64,000 bases of DNA from Loripinus fragilis (lineage: Eukaryota; Mollusca; Bivalvia; Lucinida; Lucinidae). The stretch lies in contig OZ026517.1 of assembly GCA_964019695.1 (NCBI GenBank), forward strand, positions 53,065,672 through 53,129,671, written 5' to 3'. The notes below the pieces were generated by a model that searched no databases, had not been told where the DNA came from, and saw nothing but the letters and a program-made list of their open reading frames with translations. Both the position numbers and the translations under genes were made by a program. Positions 10,476-21,004 of the stretch are shown one piece after another; position 1 is the first letter of the stretch, and each line of letters begins with the position of its first letter.

Positions 10476-11884
10476 TTCTTACCTGGAAATGATTTACTAA
10501 CTAATCCATTAACCCGTAACTTTTTTTACTTTTCCATCAAACAACATTGTCCCCTTAGATCTACTCAATAGAATCGCCTTGGAGAGGCGTTTCTTAGGAG
10601 TGCCCACAACACGAGAAATAAGTTTGACATGACCTTTGATGTTTCTTTGTCGGCTTCAAACTTCAAAGCTAATAAAAGACATGTATATACTGAACGTGAC
10701 AAAATGCAGTGATTGAATAACGGACAGTGTGGTCTGCTCATTTCAAGAATACCATCAAAGTGTCAAACAGTTTGGATCCAGATCAGACCCGACATTTTCG
10801 TGCCTGGTTTGGGTCCAACTGGGATGGTTTGCATGTATCAGCTAGCGCCACTAGCATGTGAGGAGAAAATGAGTGCATTTAGCTGACATGTACATTAAAT
10901 TAATAATCATGGATATTTTATGGGATTATATTATGATAGATAAATTCACGGAAAGGAGATTTCTTTAATTGTTTTCCAAGATGTATACAGTATGTCGATG
11001 AGTCGTCTCTTCGTCTGTCTGATCGTATTGGCAATGAAGGGGTACTTTAACTTAAGCGCGCAACCCCTCCTAAATTTCTGCGCAGTCGGATCAGCGTCTT
11101 TGAAAAAATTTCTCTGGAAATTACAATAACTTACACCTTCAACATTGAAATTTCAAGATTCTAGCTAGTCTCTGTAGCTAAAAGGCTTTTTTGATTCTTA
11201 CTTGGTCGGAAGTTACGAAGCGTCTTTACGGATATGCGAATTCGGGGTTTCCGGAAAGGTTATACCCCAACTAGTCTGCTCGGCTACAGAGACTACATAG
11301 AAAAATTAAATTTCGCTAGTACTATTAGATTAATAACAAGTGCTAACAGATTATGATTTGCAGAAGGGAAAGTTCTAAGCATTTAGGTGAAAAACTTATT
11401 GGATCGATCGCGAGAAAACCTTATTTTGTTGCACACGAACAAGAGCGCATACCAGACTGCGCATCCGCAGTCTGATTCTCGCATTGGATAACCGCTCTTT
11501 AGATATTTCAGTAGTGCAAAATTTCAGTATAAGTGGATCATCAGGCTGGTTAGAGCATGATTGGTCACAAACTCCTATGGCAGGTTGATGACGATACGGA
11601 GAGCTGTCTGCGGACCACCATTCCCGCATAAACTGATAATACAACCAGACCTGATCCCTTGATAATATTGAGTCCGTAATTATTAGTTTTATTTCTCAAC
11701 AGAAATATTCTGTTGGTGCTCAAAAGAACCTCTCAATGAGATGGTCATATTGTGCACCCAAAACACATGTGAACACTGACGGTACCCCCTTAGTAAAGTG
11801 GAGTTTTGTCGCAATATTTTATCACAAAACATCTCCGTAAAAAGTTATCTGTTTTTAACTGAACATTAAACATGCACTGTGTGT

Positions 11885-11886
<2 letters not shown>
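10476..11886. other. No gene; short palindromic repeats
   Basis: No coding signal. A palindromic module (CAAACAGTTTGGATCCAGAT, then GGTTTGGGTCCAACTG) lies at 10765-10820, with relatives at 13428-13500 and 36808-36870. The stretch 10790-10975 resembles 14330-14498 (shared GGAGATTTCTTTAATTG). A CAGACTGCGCATCCGCAGTCTG palindrome lies near 11453. Confidence 0.45.
11716..11757. repeat. Short palindromic repeat, copy 2
   Basis: The segment is palindromic about TCTCAATGAGA, opening with GTGCTCAAAAGAACC and closing with TGTGCAC. Both copies of this family (the other at 577-616) are followed by similar ACACAACATATG / AAACACATG sequence. Confidence 0.5.

Positions 11887-11919
<33 letters not shown>
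11887..11919 (+). repeat. Poly-G tract of 33 bases
   Basis: An uninterrupted run of 33 G residues follows GTGTGA and precedes CTCGGTGG. Runs of this kind can form G-quadruplexes and are prone to length errors, so the true length is uncertain. It sits at the left edge of a diverged direct repeat (11938-12715). Confidence 0.9.
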
Positions 11920-11937
11920 CTCGGTGGAAATTTTACA

Positions 11938-12715
11938 TGATGTGCGCAGGCTCATCTGAGCCTTCATTGGTTGCAAATTCGATAAGTACATAAATCTCAT
12001 GCGCTGGTTCAAATTTTGCATGTGCTTGCAGGAAGTAAAATGGACGATAAAGAGAGAGAAAAATGTTGGGTTTTTTATTTTTATTTTATTTGACACGTCA
12101 GTGGCTTTTTACGCGTCGATGTTTTGTGATAGTGTGCAGATTATGTGATTCTTTCTTCCATCTTTCTCTGATCAGGGTGGACGCTCTGTCGGTCCTGGGT
12201 ACAAAACTTTTGCAAATTGTATCTGCAGGCGACGCTATACTGTATTACATTTTGAAGGTGCTGTAAGGTTAGTGGAACCTTAAGGTTGCTAGTTCGAGAC
12301 TCAACGCCGGCAGAGGCACTGTGTTGTGTCCTTGGGCAAGACATGTTATCTGCTGCTTAGAACCAATTCAACCAAGTCTCGACATGACTGAAAAATGTTT
12401 TATTACTGGGACAGTCACATGAGCCGAGCCAGCACCTAAAATCGGGCCACTATCACGCCATTCCGATCCAAATGACGTTTCGCTAGTCCGATGATCCGAA
12501 TGGCGTTTTACTGGCCCGATTTTATGTGCTTGCTGGCAAGGGTCAAAACAAACAAAGACCATACGATGACATTACTGAATTTTTTGTTTGAATATGTTGT
12601 CTGAATATTGCATGTATGCGAATTATACATTCCACCAAACGTATGCAACTGCAGGTGCGTAGACGCATCAGACTCCAAAAGTTTTCGTTTGATTTTATTC
12701 AAACTTTGCATAATG
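11938..12715 (+). repeat. Diverged direct repeat, copy 1 (contains a SINE)
   Basis: Shared landmarks with 13180-13835, in order: TGTGCGCAG...TCTGAGCC / GTCAGAGCC, TTGACACGTCA, GATGTTTTGTGATAGTG, CGGTCCTG, CAAAGACCATAC, ACTGAATTTT and GCGTAGACGCAT-like sequence. The copies are about 1.24 kb apart and clearly diverged. Copy 1 carries an extra ~100 bp at about 12283-12385, the SINE annotated there, which copy 2 lacks. A quasi-palindrome at 12425-12540 (AAAATCGGGCC...GGCCCGATTTT) is part of the repeat. Confidence 0.55.
12283..12385 (+). mobile_element. tRNA-related SINE fragment
   Basis: The fragment contains GGTTGCTAGTTCGAGACTC (B-box-like), GGCAGAGGCACTGTGTTG and TGTCCTTGGGCAAGACATG, the central motif shared with the SINEs at 2300, 36165 and 62550. 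The paralogous repeat at 13180-13835 lacks the block between equivalent GTTTAGTAGAGCG / GGTTAGTGGAACC and GACTGAAAAATG / GGCTGAAAAATTG positions. The insertion is therefore visible against an empty site. Confidence 0.6.
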
Positions 12716-13179
12716 GTTGCTCACATATTGAAGATGTGCACTTTCTTTTTGTGCACATTTCATGAATATTTTCTCACTTTTGAGGGGTGTTGAACTTAAG
12801 CTTACGAAAAATGCTTAGAAGGTGTCTGGGTTCTGTAATCATACGCATTGGTTTACAAAATAGATTTCAGAATTTTAAACAAAGAGCTTCGAAGGGCATT
12901 CAAATTGGATCCGTTGTCTTCGTAGCAATATTTTTTTGGAGAAGGGCACAGAAAAAAAAACAGACCTCCCGATAAGAATGCGTAATTGATTAAAATTTAT
13001 TATCTGCATCGCCGAATCTGGCTTTAACACGTCATGTCACAAAAACACGCACATACAAAAGTTATCTCGAATTTGCAAAGATAAAAAATCGTTTTTGCCT
13101 GAGCACTCATCAATGGCCTTACATGTACTGTGCGTCTGAGGTGGAGAGGAGTGAAGAGTCTGAGGAAATCGTAGATCTA

Positions 13180-13835
13180 CATGTGCGCAGACTCGTCAGA
13201 GCCATCCTTGATTGCAAAAGCTGGCTCAGAATTTTTACTATCTCGCTGAATAAAATGACCTTGGGATACAGAAAAAAACTGTTGTTTCATTATTTGACAC
13301 GTCATTCTTTGGGCGTGTTGATGTTTTGTGATAGTGAACCGTACAGACCTTGCAAATGAAGTGATTTTTCTCGAAACGGCAATTAAATTTGGTTCGTCCA
13401 TTCGTCTGCTATTCCTAACAGTTTTTGAGAGTCAAACGGTTTGGATCTAGATTAGAGTCGACGTTCTGCCGGTCCTGATCCTGGGTCCGTATTGCAAAGA
13501 CGAAAGTTTGTCTTCGCTATACAATTTGCTAGTGCTGTTAGTTTAGTAGAGCGTCATGGCTGAAAAATTGTTGTTGACTGGAACATAAACCCAGCCAGCA
13601 CATAAACTGGGCGACTACGGTCCACCAACGCAGCAGCCAGGCAGTGGCCCAGTTTTACTGCTTACTGGGAAGGGTCAAAATAAACAAAGACCATACAAGG
13701 ACTATACTGAATTTTATTTTCAAGATTCTGTCTGTAACGGAAATAACTTAATTCTCACATACGCGAATAATATAAAACCATTGACGTATGCATGCAAATG
13801 CGTCTACGCATTTAGTTTGATTTACGCAAACTGAT
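13180..13835 (+). repeat. Diverged direct repeat, copy 2
   Basis: This is the partner of 11938-12715, with the same landmark order and no SINE. It includes a palindromic GGTTTGGATCTAGATTAGAG...GGTCCTGATCCTGGGTCC segment at 13428-13490. It also has CAGCCAGCACATAAACTGGG...GGCCCAGTTTTACTG, the counterpart of the quasi-palindrome in copy 1. Confidence 0.55.
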
Positions 13836-14589
13836 TTCAGTTTTTTTATTAGCCGCCTAGATTTTTAAAATCACATTAATCATTGGCAAACTCTACAAAA
13901 TAATCGGGCCTCTAGATAAGAGTCTATAATTAACAATTAATTTTCTCGGTTCCCAACTACCCTCTTGGTAGCCCATGCGAGATGCTATATGCATTTAGTC
14001 ACGTAGACAACTGGATAAACGTGCATAAGTCAACATACATCATGTACATGGGATCTTATAACGTTTTTTTTTTTTTTTATTGAAATGCATGTTGATGATA
14101 TTCGTTAGAATCGCATATCCAGTGATTTTCTAATGAGTATCCTTCACATGCACCCTCAAACTATGGTTGCGTTAAAGGAAATTATCGTCACATACTTCTG
14201 AGTCATGGTGCTAATTGTGGAAAAGACGAAACCTCTCTAACCTTTTGCGTACTTTTTGTGGCTTGTTTATTTTTTCTAAGTTAGCTCTAGGAAGACCATC
14301 GGAAATCAAAATTTGAATGAGGATTAGGGTCTGATCTGGGTTCAAACTGATTGCAAATGCTTTCAGCTGGCGTCATTATCATATGCGAAGTTAATGAGCG
14401 CAATTGGCTTGCATTTCGAAGGTGTCATTTTTTTAAATGCGACATAATAAGGAGTAATTGGTAGATAATTTAATGGTAAGGAGATTTCTTTAATTGTCCC
14501 TCATAATTGCTCTTTTCTTTTCTTTCAATCAGAGTGACAAAACAATGTTCTTTCTTTCAATCAGAGTGACAAACAATACAGTGTAGATC
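13836..14589. other. No gene recognised
   Basis: Mostly A+T-rich. Part of 14330-14498 matches 10790-10975 (ending GGAGATTTCTTTAATTG). TTCTTTCAATCAGAGTGACAAA is tandemly doubled at 14521-14575. Nothing coding was seen. Confidence 0.4.
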
Positions 14590-14835
14590 GATCATCTATG
14601 GAGAAAATTTTCACCCATCATGCGTGGAAATTGTAAAAATCCCCGTGCGAATTTTGCCGATTTTCGTGAGCTGCGGGAACCGCGAGAAACCTCGCATGGA
14701 TTTCTCATGGCTCTCGCATGCATCTCGCAGTGATTTTCCGTGAATTTTAATCCTTTACCCGCAATTTCTCGCATCACGCGAGTACGAAATTCATAGAACC
14801 TTCGCGGCGGGCTTACTGTATCTGCTGTTATCAGT
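14590..14835 (-). repeat. GC-rich CGCGAG repeat, right copy of an inverted pair
   Basis: On the - strand it opens TACAGTAAGCCCGCCGCGAA, GGTTCTATGAATTTCG, then TCGCGTGATGCGAG, ATGCATGCGAGAGCC and GAGGTTTCTCGCGG. This is the same vocabulary and order as 8485-8700 but inverted. The 61-aa open frame through it is a by-product of the CGAG repetition. Confidence 0.55.
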
Positions 14836-15492
14836 TAGTAATTAACCAAGTGTCATAAACTAATAAAAGTTATTGTCTCAAAATTGAGCAAAAAACTCTG
14901 TACAGTGACTTTGATGATGCAAGAAAAACTAGTGTTAGGTGCATGGACTGTAATGCAGAACTCAGTGCTAAGGTCTTGAGATGGAAATCTCACCATGAAA
15001 AGTGCCCTTGGCAGGAACGAAACATTTTTTTTTCAATAGATAAAACATAAAACCTGTACTAATATCTCAATCCACCACAAAAAGTCCCTTAGAATTTTCA
15101 ATCAACCACTCAGATTCGTATTGACCAGTAATGACCACTTTTTGGTATATTGACCAGGGCGGTTTTAACCGGTTAAAACCGCTGGTTAAAACCGGGGGTG
15201 GTTTCGACCGCCCAACCTTGCCAGACATACAGTGATGCCCTGAAGAATTCCATAATGCACCAGTCATTTACAACCATGTCCCCCCGTGGGCCGTGGAATA
15301 GCAGGGATATTAATTTTTCCATATGCAAAGCCAAGGTAAAATCCCTGCACTGCAGGCAATTTGTTTTGGTCAATTCCCTGCTTAAAGTCCCTGACCCTGG
15401 GGAATTACTTCCTGATTCATGGGCATTTATCATGAACCCCTGCAATAAACTATATACTACAAAGTTGACTGATAAAATTAATAAAAGTCGCG
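14836..15492. other. No gene; GACCAG/TTAACCGG repeat at 15118-15215
   Basis: Short open frames on both strands overlap between 15067 and 15503, but none has family character. A repeat cluster (GTATTGACCAG, GGTTTTAACCGGTTAAAACC) corresponds to the one near 7660. Confidence 0.4.
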
Positions 15493-15500
15493 GAATCTGG

Positions 15501-16297
15501 TAGGGCTGGCATGATTAATCGAAATATCTGTTAATCTGTCGATATATAAAAGAAAAAGGATTATCGATATGAAAATTCAAAAATTGGTTACTTTTAATGG
15601 ATATTTTGTGTATTTATTCAATTAAAATCCAAGCGTTATTGCCTGGTTTATTTGTTGCTTTTACCGAAAGTGCCCTAAAGTGTATTGTCGTAAACAGTAG
15701 ATGTGTATAAATTGCTGTAACGAAGTAGTAAAACGTTGACTCTGCAGGCTTACTCAACAAATGATTGTTGGAAAAAGTTAAACTTGCACAACTCTGTTTT
15801 AAAGTAGTACAAAATATTCATCAGATGAATAATCTAGCATTAAGTTGTTTTCCCCGCGGTTAAATTTGAGTTTAGAAGCTTTCAATTTTACTGTTACAGC
15901 GGGTCTTATTTTACACAAAGGTGTTCGTGTCATGCATACTTGACTTCCTTTTGTATGACGTCATGCAACGTGAAATTAGCAACAACAATGGCCGACTGCG
16001 AGTTTAATTACCGACTTTGCCAATTAGCAAGTCAATTTTCTTCCAACACAGTGGATGACAACTTGTTTTGAGCAAAGGTGCCACTTTTTATTTAAAACCT
16101 TTTATCTTTTGAATATATAACACATGCTACTTAGTGTTGTTTAGCGAAATGATGGGGAAATCAACGTCATTGACCGTGCAAGAGTTGTCAAAACGTTCCC
16201 AGACCCTCTGTCAAGTTTGAGCGATTACTAATCCGTTATATATCTCAATGCATGGACGATTATCTATTAGCATTGTGGCTTCGATTAGCCTGCCCTA
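15501..16297. mobile_element. hAT-type MITE with 8-bp target-site duplication
   Basis: The left terminus is TAGGGCTGGCATGATTAATC. The right terminus, read in reverse complement, is TAGGGCAGGCTAATCGAAGC. The element is flanked by a perfect 8-bp direct repeat GAATCTGG (15493-15500 and 16298-16305). An 8-bp duplication with CAGGG/TAGGG-type ends is the signature of hAT transposases. The 797-bp interior has no long open frame, so it is non-autonomous. Its ends are known to the base from the duplication. Confidence 0.85.
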
Positions 16298-16305
16298 GAA
16301 TCTGG

Positions 16306-16751
16306 TGACATTCTTCTGGTCACTTTGAAATTTTTCCATCCGAAGCGTGGCAACTGATAAACTTGATATGACTGCAATCTATTCTAAATGGACATTCATT
16401 CTACTTACTAGAAATTGATTATATGTCAATCTGAATCACGTAAACAGCCAGAACAAAACACTTCTTCAACTTACTCTCGATTTGTTGTCTTTCCGCCATA
16501 TTGAAATCTAGCATCTCGCGATACTTCAAATCCCGGCGAATATCCTGTCAAAACACTGCACTATATATACACACCGCTATTTCCCCCACTGTTTTGGTTG
16601 GAATCGAAAAGCCTGTCATACCTATGACACTACCGGGACACCTGGAAGGTAAAATCAAGGTGCTTTAGCCCCACCATGCCCGGCCCTCAGGGGATGTGGT
16701 TGCAAATGACTGGTGCATCACCGAAAAGCTCAGCAATGGAACCTGTGTTGG
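16306..16751. other. No gene recognised
   Basis: No open frame with family character and no clear inverted termini were seen. Confidence 0.4.
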
Positions 16752-17165
16752 CTATATGCCATATTGACCGTTTTTTTCTTTACCACACATCCCAACAAGA
16801 CTAATTTTAAAATTTGGTCGAAAACAAAAACACACTTTTGGCTGGAATTTTTGACAAAAGTCAACTGAGGCAAACCAAAAAGGATACGAATACGCTCCTC
16901 CAAGCATATTTCTTTTGGATTGTCGGTCGGTTACATAGAAAAATATCTGTTCGTCGAGTTCGATATAGGAACACTCATCAAGAAAGCAAATGTTTCGAAA
17001 ATTCAGCTGAAAACATTTATGGAGACAGGAAAATGTTAACTGTGGTCGCCATATTGTTTTGGTTACAAGGTGCGCGAGGTTGAGGAATTTTTGATGTCTG
17101 CGCATATACGGAAATGATGGTAAACAATGATACCTTAACTCCCCACTGACGAAACAGACGAGCAA
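16752..17165 (-). pseudogene. Possible DDE-transposase remnant
   Basis: A 137-aa open frame on the - strand is the longest in the first 20 kb. Residues about 57-65 read NICFLDECSY, like the first catalytic aspartate motif (hydrophobic-F-x-D-E) of IS630/Tc1-type transposases. The following segment, PFWFASVDFCQKFQPKVCF, could be a degraded form of the W-x-x-I strand and the KxxIF motif. No second aspartate or final D/E box follows, because the frame stops. It may equally be a chance frame. It ends next to the (CCCTA)n array. Confidence 0.3.
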
Positions 17166-17189
17166 CTACCACCAAGACATCCACCCATT

Positions 17190-17549
17190 CATCCACCTTA
17201 GGACCCTACCCCATCCACCCATCAACCCCACCTTAGGACCCTACCCTACCCTACCCTACCCTACCCTACCCTACCCTACCCTACCCTACCCTACCCTACC
17301 CTACCCTACCCTACCCTACCCTACCCTACCCTACCCTACCCTACCCTACCCTACCCTACCCTACCCTACCCTACCCTACCCTACCCTACCCTACCCTACC
17401 CTACCCTACCCTACCCTACCCTACCCTACCCTACCCTACCCTACCCTACCCTACCCTACCCTACCCTACCCTACCCTACCCTACCCTACCCTACCCTACC
17501 CTACCCTACCCTACCCTACCCTACCCTACCCTACCCTACCCTACCCTAA
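17190..17549 (+). repeat. (CCCTA)n pentanucleotide microsatellite
   Basis: From about 17238 to 17549 the sequence is an uninterrupted CCCTA/TAGGG pentamer array of about 62 units. It is preceded by a duplicated CCACCTTAGGACCCTACCC word at 17197 and 17229. The unit differs from the animal telomere hexamer TTAGGG by one T and from the arthropod TTAGG. It is an interstitial tract, and its exact length may be limited by assembly. Confidence 0.95.
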
Positions 17550-17699
17550 CGAGCATGGAACTATGCGCTTAATATTTTGTACAAAATGTTTCTGACGTGG
17601 TAACTGCTAGGGTACAGAGTGCTGCTAAAATCATCCATATAGTTTTCAAGATTTCCACGTAACTACCATACAAACGAGATTCCAGCATAAGGTACATGC

Positions 17700-17885
17700 T
17701 GGTATGTGCGTACAGCGATGATACAAATCAGTCTGCACATCCGCACAGACAGATCAGAGTCTTAGTTTTCAGCATGAAGAAACGTTGGATCATTGGCTAC
17801 CCAAAGTGCGCCAATCAAAGACTATAATCAGACTGTACTGATGCGCAGACTGATCTGAGTATTCGATAGGCGCAATACCAACGTG
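17700..17885. repeat. CAGACTGCGC-type palindromic repeats
   Basis: Two imperfect palindromes (CAGTCTGCACATCCGCACAG near 17731, GATGCGCAGACTGATCTGAG near 17840) occur here. Relatives lie at 11453, 11940, 13185, 18463 and 19270. The fullest copy is at 18463: GATCAGACTGCGCGTATGCG, then CAGGCTGATCTG. They are followed by variable TTGGTCGC / CGGCTCA words. I associate this family with clam genomes, from memory only. Confidence 0.5.
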
Positions 17886-18249
17886 TTGCTGTTGTTGTAC
17901 ACCGGCTCAATTAAGACTGCATGGACTCGCTTAATTAATTTACATCTTTGTTGCACACTATAATTACAGGATTTTACATTTGCTGTAGCCACAAATAAAA
18001 ACAAACAGTCCAGGACTGAGCATTGCAATAGTTTCATAAATTTAAAACTAATTCCTTTAATAGCACACGACAAATGGAATTTGAAACGTATTAAAATCAA
18101 AATTGTTTCATTTGTTATATAGCTCTTTTGTACTGATTGTACCGAACAATGCATTAATATTTAAAATATCACGTTGAAATATCATTATGAATATACTTAT
18201 TACTTAACCCAGCCCGTTTCTTTTTTTTTTTTTTGCTCATAACCAGGAT

Positions 18250-18570
18250 TCAACAAAGCCTGCACGTTGCTTGGCCCATTTTGCGTGACGTGCCTGAAAT
18301 TGACACTAACAAATGAGTCGTGACATGTGATTTCCAACAATGTGGCATTTTGACAAGTGTAGACTCAAAAGAGCTTGTGCAGCCACCTTTTAAGCTTAGA
18401 AACTCCAAATGATGTTCGGTCAGTAGCTTAACAATCATAGAATAGTCAAGCGACCAGCAATGGCTCTGATCAGACTGCGCGTATGCGCAGGCTGATCTGA
18501 GGCTTTGCTGGACGCACATACTACATTGTCGCGGCTCAAATATCACTGCCAAGACAATTATTTGTGTCAT
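18250..18570 (-). repeat. Dispersed repeat containing the CAGACTGCGC palindrome
   Basis: The 106-aa open frame here is produced by a repeat whose core (18463-18500) is the palindrome GATCAGACTGCGC...GCGCAGGCTGATC. Frames of this type are repeat translations, so it is not called a gene. A poly-T run (18220-18236) lies just outside. Confidence 0.5.
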
Positions 18571-18819
18571 TTTCCAAGAACTATCTATTTCGATTCAAAT
18601 TCAAAGGATAAACCGGAAGCACTCTCTCTATGGGTTTGAAATAATTATGAGTCTCTGCACAACAAAAGAAACAAATAAGCCTAGACGCATGAAAACCTAC
18701 CCGTCCTTGGGGAGTGCGGCCTTATATCCATTCAAACAGTGCAGAACCAGATCAGACGTCGCAGGATATAGACGCGTCGTCTGACCAGGTTCTGAACTGT
18801 TTGCTCTCAGATTATATAC

Positions 18820-19075
18820 TTTCAAAGTAAGAAAGACGACAAAGATCAGGAAACGGCACAATCGAGTACAACACCTGACCCAGGATACCACATGGTAAAA
18901 TAACAAAAATACAATAAACTTCACCAACAAAAGCCAAGAGGTCAGCACTTTCCTAGCAGGTGACCACAAGGCAGCAATGAACAGACGTGGAAGCATGAGA
19001 AACACACAAATGATCCACAAAAGAAGTACCGCCTTGGAACGGTCAGTAAAACTATTTTACTGGAGGGCTTAAAAT
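18820..19075 (-). mobile_element. Solo 3' end of a reverse-transcriptase element, copy 1
   Basis: The + strand landmarks are AAGATCAGGAA, CCTGACCCAGGATACCA, GCCAAGAGGTCAG, CAGGTGACCACAA, TGATCCACAAAAGAAGTACC and GGTCAGTAAAACTATTTTAC. The same order occurs at 26421-26720 and 42740-43085. At 26421-26720 it directly follows the coding end of a - strand reverse transcriptase, so the family is that element's 3' untranslated end. Here there is no coding part. Open frames across it in all three copies are repeat translations. Confidence 0.6.
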
Positions 19076-21004
19076 TGGAAATTACTACCCAACAACAGTG
19101 ACCTATATATCACTGCCAACAACCCTTGAAATTCGAAAAGGATTCGTCCAATTGATAATTATTGGAAATCCATTCGACATTAATAAGACCACCCTGCTTT
19201 GCTACATAGACTAGCTAGAATATTGGATTTTTCATGTAGCCACGGTTCGACGGACACATGTGATGGATGGCCAGACTGCGCGTATGTGTAGGCAGATTTG
19301 CATCTTATTTGTTAGCATGCAACGAAATCAGGTTTCTCACGATAAGTCCAAATATCATGTGGACCGTGAAGTTTTCGCTGCCTGCTTTTTGGAAGCTCGA
19401 CCATTGACTACCATTGAGAGTACGATGATGAACCTAAACAGGCCAGGTGGGACCCATGATTTCAGGGACGGGAATTTAGATGGTTCAGATGTATAATGTG
19501 AGAGGGGGGTGGGGGGGTCAATTTTCTGATTTGACCTCTTTTTCTAAAATTTCCCCATGAAAATGAAAAATTGGCCTTAAGGGGTGGGATGGGATTGGGG
19601 TCGAGCTAATCCCTTCTGGATTAGCCACTGCAGATTGTGCAGTTGTTGTTTTTTTATTTTGTTGGCTGCTCTCATTACAAGAACACCTACGTGATGGTAG
19701 CGAAAGTTTGGTTACTTGAAACATCAGATATAAAAATAAGGCGTTTTAAAAAAGAAAAGCATGTTCAAGTTTGTAAATTGCCGTTATTTGGTGCTTATCT
19801 AAACTCAAACAAACACAACTTTTCCCCATTCTTTTATTGTTGGCATATAAATAGAATCATTGACAATGGTGACACGTGCTATGGTAGCTGAATACTGGGC
19901 GACCAAGCATTCTCAATGACAAATCTAAATAACTACACACCGGATATGCGGCAATCGAAAACGTAAATACTATCGACAAACGTAGATAAAAAAAGTTAGA
20001 AAGATAGTTTTCTATTGCCATTTGTCACACCGTTTCTAGCGATTTTTTTGATCCGCGTTCTTCGATTGTTGAGAGCGTTTTCAATTGCCGCATATCCGAT
20101 GTGAACTAGCGAAATTAATTCTGCTGTGTTTACATATGCAGGTGAATCATTTCGATAGTATAAGTAAATTAGGGAAAAAGGCACTCCAGAAATAGAGAGA
20201 ACCTACAAAATTTGAAAACAGCAGATTCAATTATATTTAGTGTGTTTATGAGAAATGGTAGAAAATGCAACAACTTTCATGCCACATAACACCGGATTAA
20301 GCGATATACTTCTTTTTACCAGAACCCAATATTCCAGAAGGGACAGGATATGAAAAAATACCAACACTGTATCGATGCATCTGTACGACAACTGTTACAT
20401 GTTCAAGTAGCAATAGTACAAAAGGAAATCTGAAATCAAATTACAAATCAAATCAAATATTTTCACAGGAAAGATGGCTGTCAAAGAGCGTTTGGTGAGG
20501 ATTATCTTTTCTATTCCACTGTAAAGAGAAACCTTTTTGATTTCCTGCCAGTCAATTGGCCCACAGGGTACTTTACCAGGTAGCGTACTTTTATAGACAT
20601 CTTTCAAAGCTAATGCTTAATTGGTGAGCGACATCAGAGGTAATTAATTATCTAATGGGCTGCAAATATGGTGAAAATAGAGTGTGTATTTGCCACAATT
20701 CCATCCTTTTGGAAAAGATGCTTGTAGACCAAGAAAAAAAGTCGCTTAAATTCAAACAATGCCAACGTCAGCATACACTGTCCTCTGATGTACTACAATA
20801 ATCGAGTCCCATCAAAATAATTGAGTTTAGCAAAGACTCGGATAAGCCTGGACGTCGACTCTGTTTGATCAGCCTTCGCCGTTAGGAAACCACAAAACCT
20901 TAGCCTTATAGTGAAACAAGTTTTACAACTTCTAGACCAATTTTGTAGACGTGGTTATATCATAAAATAGCATCTTCTATGACAGCATGGCCTATAATAC
21001 AGGT
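19076..21004. other. No gene; one ~165-bp fold-back
   Basis: Nothing coding recognised. CGGATATGCGGCAATCGAAAAC (19941-19962) is repeated in inverted form at 20076-20098, giving a fold-back of about 165 bp that may be a small MITE. A GGGGGGTGGGGGGG run lies at 19503-19519. Confidence 0.45.
19936..20103. mobile_element. Small inverted-repeat element
   Basis: Arms CACCGGATATGCGGCAATCG and (reverse complement of the right end) CACATCGGATATGCGGCAATTG enclose a ~110-bp centre. Without a second copy or a target duplication the boundaries are estimates. Confidence 0.45.

Noticed and set aside
12425..12540. AAAATCGGGCC...GGCCCGATTTT quasi-palindrome as an independent MITE
   Set aside because: The same piece occurs, diverged, at the equivalent place in the second direct repeat (13597-13680). 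It is an internal part of that repeat.
18697..19020. 107-aa - strand frame, similar to those at 42669-42947 and in 26421-26720
   Set aside because: All are translations of the same non-coding 3' end of the reverse-transcriptase family. Similarity at protein level reflects the repeat, not a gene.
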